The notes: generated from the sequence alone by a model not told the origin. A stretch of 64,000 bases of DNA from Mycobacterium sp. BK086 (GCA_004362315.1 SNWL01000006.1:496001-560000), one strand, 5' to 3'; counted from the first letter of the stretch, positions 1 to 9,383 are shown. A program made the numbers and translations.

Positions 1-1478
1 TACGTCAGCGATGCGGAATCAATATCCGAGCCCGCCAATGTGCCCGTGATCGTGCTGTCCTCAGCCCCTGCGCCAGTCAACCCCTCGGCGGCGACCGGTG
101 CGTCGTTGACTGCAGCCACGGTCACCGCGACAGTGCCCGTCGCCGTACCGCCATGTCCGTCAGAGAGGGTGTAGGTGAAGGTGTCTGCGCCGTTGTAGTC
201 CGCGTCAGGGGTGTAGGTGACGGAGCCCCCTGCCAGCACCGCCGAGCCATGCGCCGGTGTCGAGACACCCGTCACGGTCAGCACATCTCCGTCGACATCG
301 GAGTCATTGCCTGTCAACGTGACCACGGGGACCGAAACCGGTGTGTCCTCAGCGGTACTCGCCGCATCAGCCACCGCAGCCGGTGCGTCGTTGACCGCAG
401 TGACGGTCACCGCAACGGTGCCCGTCGCCGTCCCGCCATGGCCGTCAGAAACCGTATAGGTGAAGCTGTCCGCCCCGGCGAAATCAGCGTTCGGCGTATA
501 CGTGACCGTGGTGCCCGCCAACACCGCCGTACCATGGGCCGCCGTCGAGACACCTGTCACGGTCAGCACATCGCCGTTGGCATCGGAATCATTGCCCACC
601 AAGTCCGCAGTGGTCACCGAAACCGCCGTGTCCTCAATGGTGGTGGTGCCGTCATCGACCGTGATCGGCGATTGGTTGCGCCGGTGGATCACGCCGATCG
701 CAGTCAAGAAGTTGGTGATCGCGTTGCTGATGGCGGTGAACACCGAGTTGATCAGCGTGCTGACGCTGGAGATGAAAGACTCCAGCGGGTTGGCCGCCGC
801 CAGCGGAGTAGCCAACGCCGACAACGTCTTTGCCACCCCACTGGCGGTCAGCGGGTCGGCCTCGCCGGGCCCCGGTTGCGCCGCCCGGTGTGCGCTCGTG
901 ACGACCTGCCGAATGCGGCCGCCGCCGAATTCCCTTCGCGTACCCGCCAACAGCACCGACTCCGCCGGCGAAGTCGGCGGATCGCCGACCGGTGAACCGG
1001 CAGCCGACACTGCCGCCTGCATGCCGCCGACCACGCGGGCGTTCGACAGCGCAGCGACGGCCGCAGGGGCCGGCGAATCAATACCCGCGTGCCCGGGGGC
1101 CTCGTCGCGCGGCGGCGCGTGATCGTCGTCGACGACCGAGGGTCCCGACGAGCCGTCCGATCGCGCAGAACTGTCCCCTCGACCGTGACGCCGTGGCGTC
1201 TCGCCCTTACCCGGCTTCTCGGCCCTGTCGTCGGCCGGGCCGCGTGCCGTGCGAGCAGGTGACCGCTTGCTGGCCCCTGCCGCGGCCTGACCCGACGACG
1301 TCCCCCGGCCCGAATGGTCAGAACTGGCCGAAGATGAGTCCGCTGAGTCGGCATAAGCCACACCACAGGCCAGCGAGGCGCTCAGGCCGACCCCCACCCC
1401 CAGTGCTACCGCCAGCGCGCCGATGCGCCCGATCGACTTCTCGGAGCACAGCGTCTTGCCGGTGAGAATTGAGTACAT
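1..1478 (-). CDS. Secreted VCBS/Ig-like repeat surface protein, N-terminal part (C-terminus outside window)
   Basis: Reading back from an ATG at 1478, the frame stays open to the window edge (over 490 codons). It begins with a long signal peptide (about residues 1-44: KSIGRIGALAVALGVGVGL, then an Ala-rich region ending AYAD). A disordered Ser/Arg/Pro/Asp-rich stretch follows to about residue 200, then a helical Ala/Leu segment. Near-identical modules of about 95 residues come next, with the hallmarks AEDTPVSV, GNDSDVDGDVLTVTG, VTYTPDADYNGADTFTYT and DGHGGTATGTVAVTV. These are typical of VCBS/cadherin-like adhesin repeats. A GGGGAGG ribosome site sits about 6-10 bases upstream. The protein is presumably exported and surface-associated; ligand and anchoring are unknown because the C-terminus is missing. 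It is divergent from the large LuxR-type regulator. Confidence 0.8.
   Translation of the reverse strand, partial: MYSILTGKTLCSEKSIGRIGALAVALGVGVGLSASLACGVAYADSADSSSASSDHSGRGTSSGQAAAGASKRSPARTARGPADDRAEKPGKGETPRRHGRGDSSARSDGSSGPSVVDDDHAPPRDEAPGHAGIDSPAPAAVAALSNARVVGGMQAAVSAAGSPVGDPPTSPAESVLLAGTRREFGGGRIRQVVTSAHRAAQPGPGEADPLTASGVAKTLSALATPLAAANPLESFISSVSTLINSVFTAISNAITNFLTAIGVIHRRNQSPITVDDGTTTIEDTAVSVTTADLVGNDSDANGDVLTVTGVSTAAHGTAVLAGTTVTYTPNADFAGADSFTYTVSDGHGGTATGTVAVTVTAVNDAPAAVADAASTAEDTPVSVPVVTLTGNDSDVDGDVLTVTGVSTPAHGSAVLAGGSVTYTPDADYNGADTFTYTLSDGHGGTATGTVAVTVAAVNDAPVAAEGLTGAGAEDSTITGTLAGSDIDSASLT
121..690 (-). repeat. Tandem 285-bp coding repeat (two units visible)
   Basis: The DNA at 121-405 recurs at 406-690 with a 285-bp (95-codon) period. 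Shared anchors are gttgac (105 and 390) and gtcaccgc (121 and 406). The units encode VCBS-like modules of the surface protein. A further, diverging module begins before base 120 and leaves the window, so the array is probably longer. Confidence 0.75.
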
Positions 1479-1549
1479 GATGCGGCCTCCCCGTCTACCC
1501 GGAACATCCGGTCCCCGCGCGAAGATTAAGGAGCCGGGATCGGGCGCGG

Positions 1550-1570
1550 ATACCGGGATTTCCCTGGTAT
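1550..1570. promoter_or_regulatory. Imperfect inverted repeat in the divergent promoter region
   Basis: ATACCGGGA-TT-TCCC(T)GGTAT forms a dyad with one bulged base, midway between the surface-protein gene (leftward) and the LuxR-type regulator (rightward). It could be an operator for either gene. No other feature was seen in this short intergenic stretch. Confidence 0.3.
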
Positions 1571-1672
1571 TCAGCGGGGCGGCCCAAATATCGACGATGT
1601 CGTCAAAAAATGAGTAGCGTCCGCCCTCCAGGCGAGTAGTGATTGCTGGCGGTTACCTGCCAGGCGTCTGCC

Positions 1673-4456
1673 ATGATCCTGTGTGTGGCGGGGGTGATCG
1701 TCGGCCGCAGCGATGAACTACGGGCGATGCAGGCAATGCTGGACCGGGCTCGGCACGCGCCGACAGCCCTGATCCTCGACGGTCCGGCCGGGATCGGGAA
1801 GACCACCCTGCTGCGGGCGACTGCGCAGCGGGCAAATGCGTCGGAATTCCTCGTCTTGACGACCACCGGGGCGGCCGCGGAAGTGGGCCTGGCGTGGACC
1901 GCACTTGCTGATCTGTTGGGCGGTATCGACAAGACGGTGTTGGCGGGGCTACCTGCGTTGCACCAGCGTGCCCTGAGTGCGGTGAGCACCGGCGAGGCAG
2001 GACCGGGTGGGGACGAGCGGCTGGTGGCCACTGCCTTCCGCGCCGCGTTGGAAGCGGTGTGCCGCCGGCAGCCGGTGCTACTCGTGGTCGACGACGCCCA
2101 CTGGGTCGACGAGGCCAGCAAGCTCGCGCTCGGTTTTGCTGTACGGCGATTGTCAGGACCGGTCGGCGTGCTGACTGCTTACCGCAGCGGCGAGCCCGGC
2201 TCCCGTGACCAGTCCTGGCTGTCACTACCGAACTCCGGCTCCGTGTCCCGGCTGACGATGGGGCCATTGAGTCTCGGGGCGCTATACGAGGTGATCGCCG
2301 ACCGCGATGGTGCCGCTCCGCCCCGGCCGACGATGATACGAATCCACACCCTCTCTGGCGGCAATCCCTTCTACGCACTGGAACTGGCTCGCGGTCTTCA
2401 CGCGCACCCCGGCGCCGACTTGACCGTCCTGCCGGCGACCCTGACCCGGCTCATCGTGGGCGAGCGCATCGGCGACCTCGACCCGGTGACCGCGCAGGCG
2501 GCCGTGACGGTGGCCATCGCCGCCGAGCCGACCGTGGAGATGGTCGCGGCGGCCACCGGGCATTGCCCCACTGCACTTGTCGCGATCCTGCAGCCCCTGG
2601 AAAGCCGCGGGGTGCTCGCCTTCGCCGGCCACCACATCCGGTTCACTCACCCGTTGATCGCGTCAGCACTTGCCACCGACGCCGATCCGGCCGTTCGGCG
2701 TCACGCCCACCGCCGACTGGCCGACATCGTCGACAACCCGGAGCTCCGCGCACGCCACCTCGCGCTGAGCACCCCTCACGGGGATCCGGACACATTGACC
2801 GCACTCGACCGCGGTGCCGAGACGGCGGCAGCACGCGGGGCCTACAGCGCGGCCGCCGAGCTGGTCGGGCTCGCGATCCGGCTGGGCGGCGACACAGAAT
2901 CACGCCGGCTGCGCGGAGCCGAGTTCCACTTCCGCGCCGGCGCCCTCGACGACGCCGAGGCGCTGATCGCCCCCGTCGTCGAGACATTTCCCCCGGGGTT
3001 GGTCCGGGCACTCGGATTCATGATTCTGGGCGGCGTCCGTGGCTACCGCGACGGGATGGTCAGTGCCGCCGGCGTGCTCCAGCGCGCCGTGGCCGAAGCC
3101 GCTGAATACCCGGTGCTGCGCACGCAGGCGCTGATGCTGCTGGCTCTCGCGAGCGGCCTCAGCGACGACATGGCAGCCTGCGTGGACCACGCCCGTCAGG
3201 CGCGTGCCGACGCCGACAAGACCGGTATCGCGGCGTTGCGCAGCCAGGCACTAGCCCTGTGGGTGCATGTCAGCTTCATGTACGGGCTGGGCACCGACAC
3301 CGCCGCATTGCAGGCCGCCCTCGAGATCGAAGACCGCGAGGCGACTGTTCCCGCGACTCTCCAGCCCACTGCCGTGTATGCCCTCAACTGTGCCTGGACC
3401 GGGCGGCTCGACGACGCCCGCGCAGCGATGAATGAGGTGGTGCGCCGCTGCGCCGAGCGCGGAAGCGAAGTCGACATGATCTGGGCCGCAGAACAACTCA
3501 CCATGATCGACATCGGACGGGGCCGCTACCTCGATGCGCAGCAGACTGCGACCGAGGCCCTCGATCGAGCCCGCCAACTCGACGCCCAACTTCCCCTGAT
3601 CAGCGCGCACACCGCAGTGGCCAGCGCGGCCGCCTATCAGGGAGACGTGAACGTCACTCTCGCCGCGGCCAGCCGGGCGATCGAGACAGCCACCGCTGCC
3701 GGACTGAGCTACCTCGTCCGTCCAGCCTTGATGAGCGTGGCGTTCGCACAGGTCTCCGCCGGCGACTACGCGGCTGCATTGCACAGCATGCAGCCACTGC
3801 TGGACACCTTCGACCCTCACCACGACAGCGAGATCATGGCCGGGGCATACATTCCCGATGCGGTGGAGGCACTCACCTCCCTCGGCCGCAGCGCGGAAGC
3901 TGAACCATTGGTCGCGGCGCTGGAAACCAATGGCGCACATCGGGATCGGCCATGGATGTTGGCGGTGGGAGCGCGGTGCCGCGCGCTTGTGGCGGCGGCC
4001 GCCGGTGATCTCGACGGCGCCTATCGGCATGCTGAAGTGGCGCTGGCACACCACGAGCGCTTACCCATGCCGTTCGAACGCGCGCGCACCCAACTACTGC
4101 TCGGCCAGCTGCTCCGGCGACGGCGTCGTACGAGGGCCGCCATCGAAGCTGTGCGCGGCGCAGCCGCCGCGTTCGATGAACTCGGCAGTCCGCTGTGGGC
4201 TGCCCGGGCCCAGCGGGAACTGGATCGCCTCGCCCCAAGATCGGTGGGTGCCCTCACCGGCGCGGAATGCCAAGTTGCCGAGAAGGCCGCCTCGGGCCTG
4301 TCCAACAAGCAGATCGCCGCTGCCATGTATCTGTCACCGAAAACCGTGGAGATGTACCTGTCCAACGCCTATCGCAAGCTGGGCATCCGCTCCCGCGCTC
4401 AACTGGCAGGGCGGCTGCACCAGGACCATCTCGCCGAGCACGTCGAACCACGTTAG
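1673..4456 (+). CDS. Large ATP-binding LuxR-family transcriptional regulator (LAL type)
   Basis: About 927 residues. The N-terminus has an AAA/STAND NTPase: GRSDEL, then a Walker A (LDGPAGIGKTTLL) and a Walker B-like VLLVVDDAHWVDEAS. A long alpha-helical TPR-like middle follows. The last ~60 residues form a LuxR/NarL helix-turn-helix (LTGAECQVAEKAASGLSNKQ...SPKTVEMYLSNAYRKLGI). This matches the LAL regulator family, in which nucleotide and ligand binding by the large N-terminus controls the C-terminal DNA-binding domain. The inducer is unknown. The start is uncertain: ATG 1673 is used, but GTG 1694, preceded by GGCGGGG, would also keep the NTPase domain. Its divergent neighbour is the repeat surface protein, a plausible but unproven target. 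Confidence 0.85.
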   Translation: MILCVAGVIVGRSDELRAMQAMLDRARHAPTALILDGPAGIGKTTLLRATAQRANASEFLVLTTTGAAAEVGLAWTALADLLGGIDKTVLAGLPALHQRALSAVSTGEAGPGGDERLVATAFRAALEAVCRRQPVLLVVDDAHWVDEASKLALGFAVRRLSGPVGVLTAYRSGEPGSRDQSWLSLPNSGSVSRLTMGPLSLGALYEVIADRDGAAPPRPTMIRIHTLSGGNPFYALELARGLHAHPGADLTVLPATLTRLIVGERIGDLDPVTAQAAVTVAIAAEPTVEMVAAATGHCPTALVAILQPLESRGVLAFAGHHIRFTHPLIASALATDADPAVRRHAHRRLADIVDNPELRARHLALSTPHGDPDTLTALDRGAETAAARGAYSAAAELVGLAIRLGGDTESRRLRGAEFHFRAGALDDAEALIAPVVETFPPGLVRALGFMILGGVRGYRDGMVSAAGVLQRAVAEAAEYPVLRTQALMLLALASGLSDDMAACVDHARQARADADKTGIAALRSQALALWVHVSFMYGLGTDTAALQAALEIEDREATVPATLQPTAVYALNCAWTGRLDDARAAMNEVVRRCAERGSEVDMIWAAEQLTMIDIGRGRYLDAQQTATEALDRARQLDAQLPLISAHTAVASAAAYQGDVNVTLAAASRAIETATAAGLSYLVRPALMSVAFAQVSAGDYAAALHSMQPLLDTFDPHHDSEIMAGAYIPDAVEALTSLGRSAEAEPLVAALETNGAHRDRPWMLAVGARCRALVAAAAGDLDGAYRHAEVALAHHERLPMPFERARTQLLLGQLLRRRRRTRAAIEAVRGAAAAFDELGSPLWAARAQRELDRLAPRSVGALTGAECQVAEKAASGLSNKQIAAAMYLSPKTVEMYLSNAYRKLGIRSRAQLAGRLHQDHLAEHVEPR

Positions 4457-4497
4457 CTGGCTGAAACTGAGCTGGCCGTGCGCGTTGTCCCAGCGGG

Positions 4498-5709
4498 CTA
4501 ATCGCGCTCAGTAGGAAAGTCGCCGTCCGGCACAGTCACGACGGCGGTCGTGCCGCCGCCGGGAGTGTCCACCAACTCGACCGAACCGCCCATCGCTTCG
4601 ACGCCGACCAGCAGCGACGACAACCCGATATGGCCTTCGGCCACCTTGCGATCCAGAACCGCGGGGTCGAATCCGACTCCGTTGTCGATCACCCGCAATA
4701 CCAGCGACCCGGGCATGGGCTCAAGCTCCACCCGCAGCCGGGTGGCGCGAGAGTGCTTGTGCGCGTTGGCAAGTAGCTCACGGGCGGCGCGGTAGAGCAG
4801 AGCCTGCGACGGCGGCTTACCGACTTCTTCGGCCGCACAGTCGATGGTGACGTTCCAGCGCCGCTCGTACTGGCCGACCAGCTCGCGCAGCGCCGCGCCC
4901 AGGCCCACCTGAGCCAGCACCTGCGGGTGCAACGTGGAGACCGCGCTGCGCAGCATGTTGATCGCGTCCTGCAGCGCTTCTTCGACCCGTTCGAAACCGT
5001 CCTCGGACGGTTGTTCACGAAGATCCTCCAGGTCCAGCCGAGCGGCCAGCAGATTCTGCAACGGGCCGTCGTGCAGTTGTTCGGACAGCTGACGGTTATT
5101 GCGTTCGTCGGCCTGCATCGACTCCGAGACCAGGCGCCGGCGCACCTCGAGAAGAGCGCGCACCCGGGCTCGGCGCCGCGCCAGCACCAGGCACAGTGCG
5201 GTGGTGGCCAGAGCCAGCCACATCAGGCAGCCGACCTGCACGTAGACGATGTTGGGCAGGCCCATCGTGTCGTCGCGCTTGGAATAGAAGATCCACGCCC
5301 CCAGGTACCCGACCGCGGTGCTCGCACCGATCAGGGCGGTGATCTCGGGCCGGTCCAGGAACGCGACGGTGATCGGGATCAGGAAGAAGATCGGCAGCAG
5401 CCATGACGTCGCCCCGCCGGAGGCGACACACATCGCGAGCACGGCCACCACGTCGATAGCGGTTGAGGCCCAACCGAACCACCACTGCAACGGCCTGCGC
5501 AGCACGACCGTCAACCACACGGCGGCGGTGGCCGTATAGACGATCAGCACCGTCCAATAGACCATCGGCAACCAATGGTCGACGCCCTCGATCCAGACCA
5601 GTAGCGCGATCAACACGATCAGCGGCAGGCGCAGGACAGCGGCGACCCGCACCGGCTCGGTGCCCAGGAAATCGGCCGCGCGCGCCAACGGGGGCGGCAA
5701 GTTACTCAA
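4498..5709 (-). CDS. NarL-type sensor histidine kinase
   Basis: 403 residues. Several hydrophobic segments between about residues 25 and 175 form a membrane sensor region with little extracytoplasmic sequence. A HisKA_3 dimerisation helix follows, with phospho-acceptor His about 213 in LSEQLHDGPLQNLLA. The C-terminus is a HATPase domain: N box ELLANAHKHS, G1 box DNGVGFDP and GLSSLLVGVEAMGG. The start is taken as a TTG that overlaps the stop of the upstream response regulator (sequence CTTGAGTAA). This removes an Arg/Ser-rich extension lying inside the regulator gene and implies translational coupling. The kinase presumably phosphorylates that regulator; the signal is unknown. Confidence 0.87.
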   Translation of the reverse strand: MSNLPPPLARAADFLGTEPVRVAAVLRLPLIVLIALLVWIEGVDHWLPMVYWTVLIVYTATAAVWLTVVLRRPLQWWFGWASTAIDVVAVLAMCVASGGATSWLLPIFFLIPITVAFLDRPEITALIGASTAVGYLGAWIFYSKRDDTMGLPNIVYVQVGCLMWLALATTALCLVLARRRARVRALLEVRRRLVSESMQADERNNRQLSEQLHDGPLQNLLAARLDLEDLREQPSEDGFERVEEALQDAINMLRSAVSTLHPQVLAQVGLGAALRELVGQYERRWNVTIDCAAEEVGKPPSQALLYRAARELLANAHKHSRATRLRVELEPMPGSLVLRVIDNGVGFDPAVLDRKVAEGHIGLSSLLVGVEAMGGSVELVDTPGGGTTAVVTVPDGDFPTERD

Positions 5710-6346
5710 GCAGGCCCCGTCGCATGGCCTCGGCGACCGCCGCGGCGCGATCGCCGACGCCGAGCTTCTCGTAGAGCCGCTGGACATGGGTCTTGACCGT
5801 CGAGGGGGCCAGGAACAGCGCCTCGGCGATCGCCGGGATGCTGCGACCGCCCGCGATCATGCTGAGCACCTCGCGTTCCCGGGAGCTCAGCGACGGCCCG
5901 GAAGGTTCGGCGCGGCGCCGGATTTCGACGGCCAGCCCCGAGGCCAGCCGAGGTGCCAGAACGTCGCGGCCCTTGGCACAGTCCAGGACCGCGTTGACGA
6001 TCTCGGACCGGGTGGAATCCTTGGGCAGATAGCCGGCCGCCCCCTGCTGCAGCGCGTGATAGACGATCTCGGCGTCGTCGTGGGCAGAGACCAACAGCAC
6101 CCTGGTCGACAGTTCGTCGCGGCGCACGGCGGCGGCCACCTCGGCACCGTCCATGCCCGGCATCCGGTAGTCCAGCAGCGCGACATCTGGGCTGTGCTCT
6201 TTGATCGCCGCCAGCGCCGACGCACCGTCCTCGGCCTCGGCGACGACCTCGACGTCACCGCTGCCGGACAAGGCCCGAACCAAGCCGTCACGGAACAACG
6301 GATGGTCGTCCCCGACGACGACGCGCACCTTGCGGTTATCGGCCAT
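5702..6346 (-). CDS. NarL/FixJ-family response regulator
   Basis: 214 residues. The receiver domain carries an acidic pair (VGDDHPLFRDG), phospho-acceptor Asp about 59 (VALLDYRMPGMDG) and the conserved Lys in GYLPKDS. A C-terminal LuxR helix-turn-helix follows (LSSREREVLSMIAGG, APSTVKTHVQRLYEKLGV). It is first in a two-gene operon with the sensor kinase, whose start overlaps its stop codon. ATG 6346 gives the usual family N-terminus. ATG 6364 has a better GGTGGA ribosome site and would add six residues. Confidence 0.9.
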   Translation of the reverse strand: MADNRKVRVVVGDDHPLFRDGLVRALSGSGDVEVVAEAEDGASALAAIKEHSPDVALLDYRMPGMDGAEVAAAVRRDELSTRVLLVSAHDDAEIVYHALQQGAAGYLPKDSTRSEIVNAVLDCAKGRDVLAPRLASGLAVEIRRRAEPSGPSLSSREREVLSMIAGGRSIPAIAEALFLAPSTVKTHVQRLYEKLGVGDRAAAVAEAMRRGLLE

Positions 6347-6496
6347 ACCAGCAGTTTTCCACATCGTGTCCACCAATCGGGGGACAAACACTTCATCCCT
6401 GCCAGGGCCCCATCAGCGGACAGACACCGCACCGCGGGCGGGCAATAGTCATTGCATAGCCGAAAGTCATCGGCCCGCAAGGTAAGGGAGACGGAC

Positions 6497-6673
6497 ATGG
6501 ACCGCACATTCACTCGCCGCTTCACCACCGCTCTGGCGGGACCCACCCTCGCGGTCGGTGTTCTGGCCGGCACCTTGGTCGTCGCCACCCCCGCCGCGGC
6601 CGACACCATGGGCCTGAGCCTGGCGGCACCCGACTCCCCCTCCCCCGCCGGGATGGTTCCAATCTCTCTGTGA
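6497..6673 (+). CDS. Small exported protein of unknown function
   Basis: A 58-residue reading frame with a strong ribosome site (AAGGGAGACGGAC) before ATG 6497. It encodes an Arg-containing N-terminus, a hydrophobic core (TLAVGVLAGTLVVATPAAA) and a signal-peptidase-like AAADTM junction. Only about 25 mature residues remain, rich in Pro and Ser. No family is recognised. It stands alone between the divergent two-component pair and fadE2 and is followed by a good hairpin terminator, which supports an independent transcript. The signal peptide and ribosome site argue that it is real; the function is unknown. Confidence 0.6.
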   Translation: MDRTFTRRFTTALAGPTLAVGVLAGTLVVATPAAADTMGLSLAAPDSPSPAGMVPISL

Positions 6674-6761
6674 ACAGGGTCGCGGCCCTCGACCCATCAG
6701 CCCGTCACCCGCTCGCGGGAGTTCGGAGGTCTATTGATCGATAACCTTTCTCCACATGCCT

Positions 6762-6798
6762 ACGAGGCCCTCCCTACGGTCATAAGGGAGGGCCTCGT
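6762..6798 (+). terminator. Perfect 14-bp hairpin terminator
   Basis: ACGAGGCCCTCCCT and its exact reverse complement are separated by a 9-base loop. The hairpin lies after the small exported-protein gene and before fadE2. There is no strong U tract, which is common for mycobacterial terminators. Confidence 0.75.
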
Positions 6799-6830
6799 CG
6801 TGGATTTAACGGGTGTCATATCGTGGCGGC

Positions 6831-8060
6831 ATGGATTTCGCCATGTCTGCCAAGGGTGCTGACTACCACAAACGCCTCACTGAGTTCATGGTCGAGCACG
6901 TCTTCCCGGCCGAGAAGTCCTACGACGAGTACCGGGCCGCCGCCGGCCCGAATGACTTCACCGTGCCGCCGGTGGTGGAGGAGTTGAAGGTGCTGGCCCG
7001 CGGCCAAGGGCTGTGGAATCTGTTCCTGCCGTCGGAGTCGGGGTTGACCAACCTGGAGTACGCGCCGCTGGCCGAGCTGACCGGCTGGAGCACCGAGATC
7101 GCGCCCGAGGTGATCAACTGCGCGGCACCCGACACCGGCAACATGGAGACCCTGCATCTGTTCGCGACCGAGGCACAGCGCAAGCAGTGGTTGGAGCCGC
7201 TGCTGGCCGGCGAGATCCGCAGCGCGTTCTCGATGACCGAGCCCGCGGTGGCCTCCAGCGACGCCCGCAATATCCAGACCGCGATCGTCCGCGACGGGGA
7301 CGACTACATCATCAACGGCCACAAGTGGTGGACTTCGGGCGCCAACGATCCGCGCTGCAAGATCCTGATTGTCATGGGCCGCACCAACGCTGACGCCGCG
7401 TCCCATCAGCAGCAGTCGATGATCCTGGTGCCCACCGATACGCCAGGGGTCAACATCAAGCGCTCCACGTCGGTGTTCGGCTGGCAGGACCAGCACGGCC
7501 ACGCCGAGGTGATCTACGACAACGTGCGGGTGCCCGCGACCAACCTACTGGCCGAGGAGGGCATGGGCTTCGCGATCGCCCAGGCCCGGCTCGGGCCTGG
7601 TCGGATCCATCACTGCATGCGAGCGATCGGCGTGGCCGAGCGGGCGCTGGCATTGATGACCGAGCGCGCCCGCACCCGCATCGCGTTCGGCAAGCCGCTC
7701 GCCGAGCAGGGTGTGGTGCAGCAGCAGATCGCCTTGTCCCGCAACGAGATCGACCAGGCCCGCCTGCTGTGTGAGAAGGCGGCGTGGACCATCGACCAGC
7801 AGGGCAACAAGGAAGCCCGCAATCTCGTCGCCCAGATCAAGGCCGTCGCACCGCAGATGGCGTGCAACGTCATCGACCGCGCCATCCAGGTGCACGGCGG
7901 CGGCGGGGTCAGCGACGACTTCCCGCTGGCCCGGATGTACGGCTGGCAGCGGGCCATGCGGATCTTCGACGGACCCGACGAGGTCCACATGCGCAGCATC
8001 GCCCGCGCCGAAATCGGCAGGGAACAAAGCGCTTTCGCCGCGGCGGTGACCGGAGCGTGA
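6831..8060 (+). CDS. fadE2: Acyl-CoA dehydrogenase, FadE2-like
   Basis: 409 residues with the full flavin acyl-CoA dehydrogenase layout: an alpha-helical N-domain, a beta-domain (SAFSMTEPAVASSDARNIQ, INGHKWWTSGANDP) and a C-domain ending in IQVHGGGGVSDDFPLARMYG and GPDEVH. The sequence resembles the ACAD10/11-like branch. It would oxidise an acyl-CoA thioester using FAD; the natural substrate is not known. Its stop overlaps the start of ptpB (GTGA), the same pair as Rv0154c-Rv0153c in M. tuberculosis. ATG 6831 is chosen over an in-frame GTG at 6813 because family members begin near MDFAMSAKG. Confidence 0.9.
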   Translation: MDFAMSAKGADYHKRLTEFMVEHVFPAEKSYDEYRAAAGPNDFTVPPVVEELKVLARGQGLWNLFLPSESGLTNLEYAPLAELTGWSTEIAPEVINCAAPDTGNMETLHLFATEAQRKQWLEPLLAGEIRSAFSMTEPAVASSDARNIQTAIVRDGDDYIINGHKWWTSGANDPRCKILIVMGRTNADAASHQQQSMILVPTDTPGVNIKRSTSVFGWQDQHGHAEVIYDNVRVPATNLLAEEGMGFAIAQARLGPGRIHHCMRAIGVAERALALMTERARTRIAFGKPLAEQGVVQQQIALSRNEIDQARLLCEKAAWTIDQQGNKEARNLVAQIKAVAPQMACNVIDRAIQVHGGGGVSDDFPLARMYGWQRAMRIFDGPDEVHMRSIARAEIGREQSAFAAAVTGA

Positions 8061-8851
8061 ACAACGGTCAGCTCTCGGGTGCGTGGAACTTCCGCGATAT
8101 CGCCGCCACCGCCGGGCTACGCCCCGGCCGGTTCTTCAGGTCCAGTGAGCTGAGCCGGCTCGACGAGTCCGGCCGCGAGGTCTTCCGTGGACTCGGTATC
8201 ACCGACGTCGCCGACCTGCGCTCACCGCAGGAGGTAGAGCGGCGCGGCGCCGGCGCAGTTCCGGACGGCGTCGCGATCCACCTGCTGCCGTTCCCGGATC
8301 TGTCGAACACCACCGCCGAGGCTCCGCACGAGACCAGCTGGCAGAAAATGATGACCGACAAGACCGCCGAGGACGACGTCGAGGCCGCGGCGGAACGGTT
8401 CATGACCGAGGAGTACCAGAAGTTCCCGGTCCTCGGTGGCGCGCAACGTGCTGTGCGGCAAGTGTTTTCGCTGCTGGGTTCGGGCCGTCCGGTGATCACG
8501 CACTGCTTCGCAGGCAAAGACCGCACCGGGTTCACCGTGGCGGTGGTACTCGAGGCGATCGGGATTCGGCAGGACGCCATCTTGACCGACTTCCTGCGCA
8601 GCAATGACGCGGTCGACTCGCTGCGCGCGCGCATCATGGAGTCGGTGGTCGACCATGCGGGCGAGACGCCCGAGATCACCACTTTCGCCGAGGCACGCCT
8701 GACCAATGGGGTGCTGGGCGTACGTGAGGAATACCTGGCGACCGCGCGGCGCACCATCGACGAGAACTACGGCAACCTGGACGGCTTCCTGCGGGTGTGC
8801 GATGTCAGCGTCGAGGACGTCGAGCGAGCCCGTACCGAGCTACTGGGTTAA
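8057..8851 (+). CDS. ptpB: Protein tyrosine/lipid phosphatase PtpB-like
   Basis: 264 residues. The catalytic P-loop HCFAGKDRTGF carries nucleophile Cys about 150, and the Lys-Asp inside the loop is the mark of the PtpB family (dual tyrosine/phosphoinositide phosphatases). The N-terminal AWNFRDIAATAGLRPGRFFRS and VADLRSPQEV blocks are also conserved. In M. tuberculosis this enzyme is secreted into host macrophages. No signal peptide is visible here, and a role in a saprophyte is unclear. The GTG start overlaps the fadE2 stop, so the two are translationally coupled. The 3' end overlaps the convergent DUF456 gene by 12 bases. Confidence 0.9.
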   Translation: MNNGQLSGAWNFRDIAATAGLRPGRFFRSSELSRLDESGREVFRGLGITDVADLRSPQEVERRGAGAVPDGVAIHLLPFPDLSNTTAEAPHETSWQKMMTDKTAEDDVEAAAERFMTEEYQKFPVLGGAQRAVRQVFSLLGSGRPVITHCFAGKDRTGFTVAVVLEAIGIRQDAILTDFLRSNDAVDSLRARIMESVVDHAGETPEITTFAEARLTNGVLGVREEYLATARRTIDENYGNLDGFLRVCDVSVEDVERARTELLG

Positions 8852-9325
8852 CACCACGCCGGCCACCCACACCACGGTGGCGATCAGCCCGCCGGCGAGC
8901 TCGACACCCACCGACAGAGCGGCGGCCTTCAGCGCGTGCCACGTGGCCGCCCAGGCTCGGCGCTGATCGCGGCGCGAGGCCAGCTCGGCGAGGTACACCC
9001 CGAGCACGAACCCCAGCAGCAGGCCGACGACCGGCACCACGAAGAAGCCGATCACCCCCAGCACGGCTCCCGCCGCCAGCGTCCACCTGCCGACCTCGGC
9101 GGCCCGCATCCGCTTGGCCGGCCACAGATACTTGATCAGCAGACTGGCGCCGAGCACCGCGGTGACCACGCCGAGCACCACCCAGGACACCAGAGTGTGT
9201 TCGACCACGGCCCACACCGCGATGGCGGCATAGACCAGCAGGGTGCCCGGTAGCAGCGGCACGATGACGCCGACCAGTCCGATCGCGATGGCCAGGCCAA
9301 CCAGGACGATGCCACCGGTGCTCAC
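8840..9325 (-). CDS. DUF456 family small membrane protein
   Basis: About 161 residues, mostly hydrophobic. Successive segments include GGIVLVGLAIAIGLVGVIVPLLPG, VVLGVVTAVLGASLLIKYLWP and GRWTLAAGAVLGVIGFFVVPVVG. The glycine-rich GLLLGFVLGVYLAELASRRD motif is typical of the DUF456 family, whose function is not known. GTG 9325 is chosen because it directly precedes the first membrane segment; an upstream extension has no membrane or family features. It converges on ptpB with a 12-base overlap. Confidence 0.75.
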   Translation of the reverse strand: MSTGGIVLVGLAIAIGLVGVIVPLLPGTLLVYAAIAVWAVVEHTLVSWVVLGVVTAVLGASLLIKYLWPAKRMRAAEVGRWTLAAGAVLGVIGFFVVPVVGLLLGFVLGVYLAELASRRDQRRAWAATWHALKAAALSVGVELAGGLIATVVWVAGVVLTQ

Positions 9326-9383
9326 CCCGTCGAATCTAGGCGGTACCCGAGGTCGGATGTCGCTCAAGACTCCTTCGAAGTAA

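Noticed and set aside
121..690. CRISPR-like array
   Set aside because: The repeats are 285 bp, in frame and protein-coding, with no spacers.
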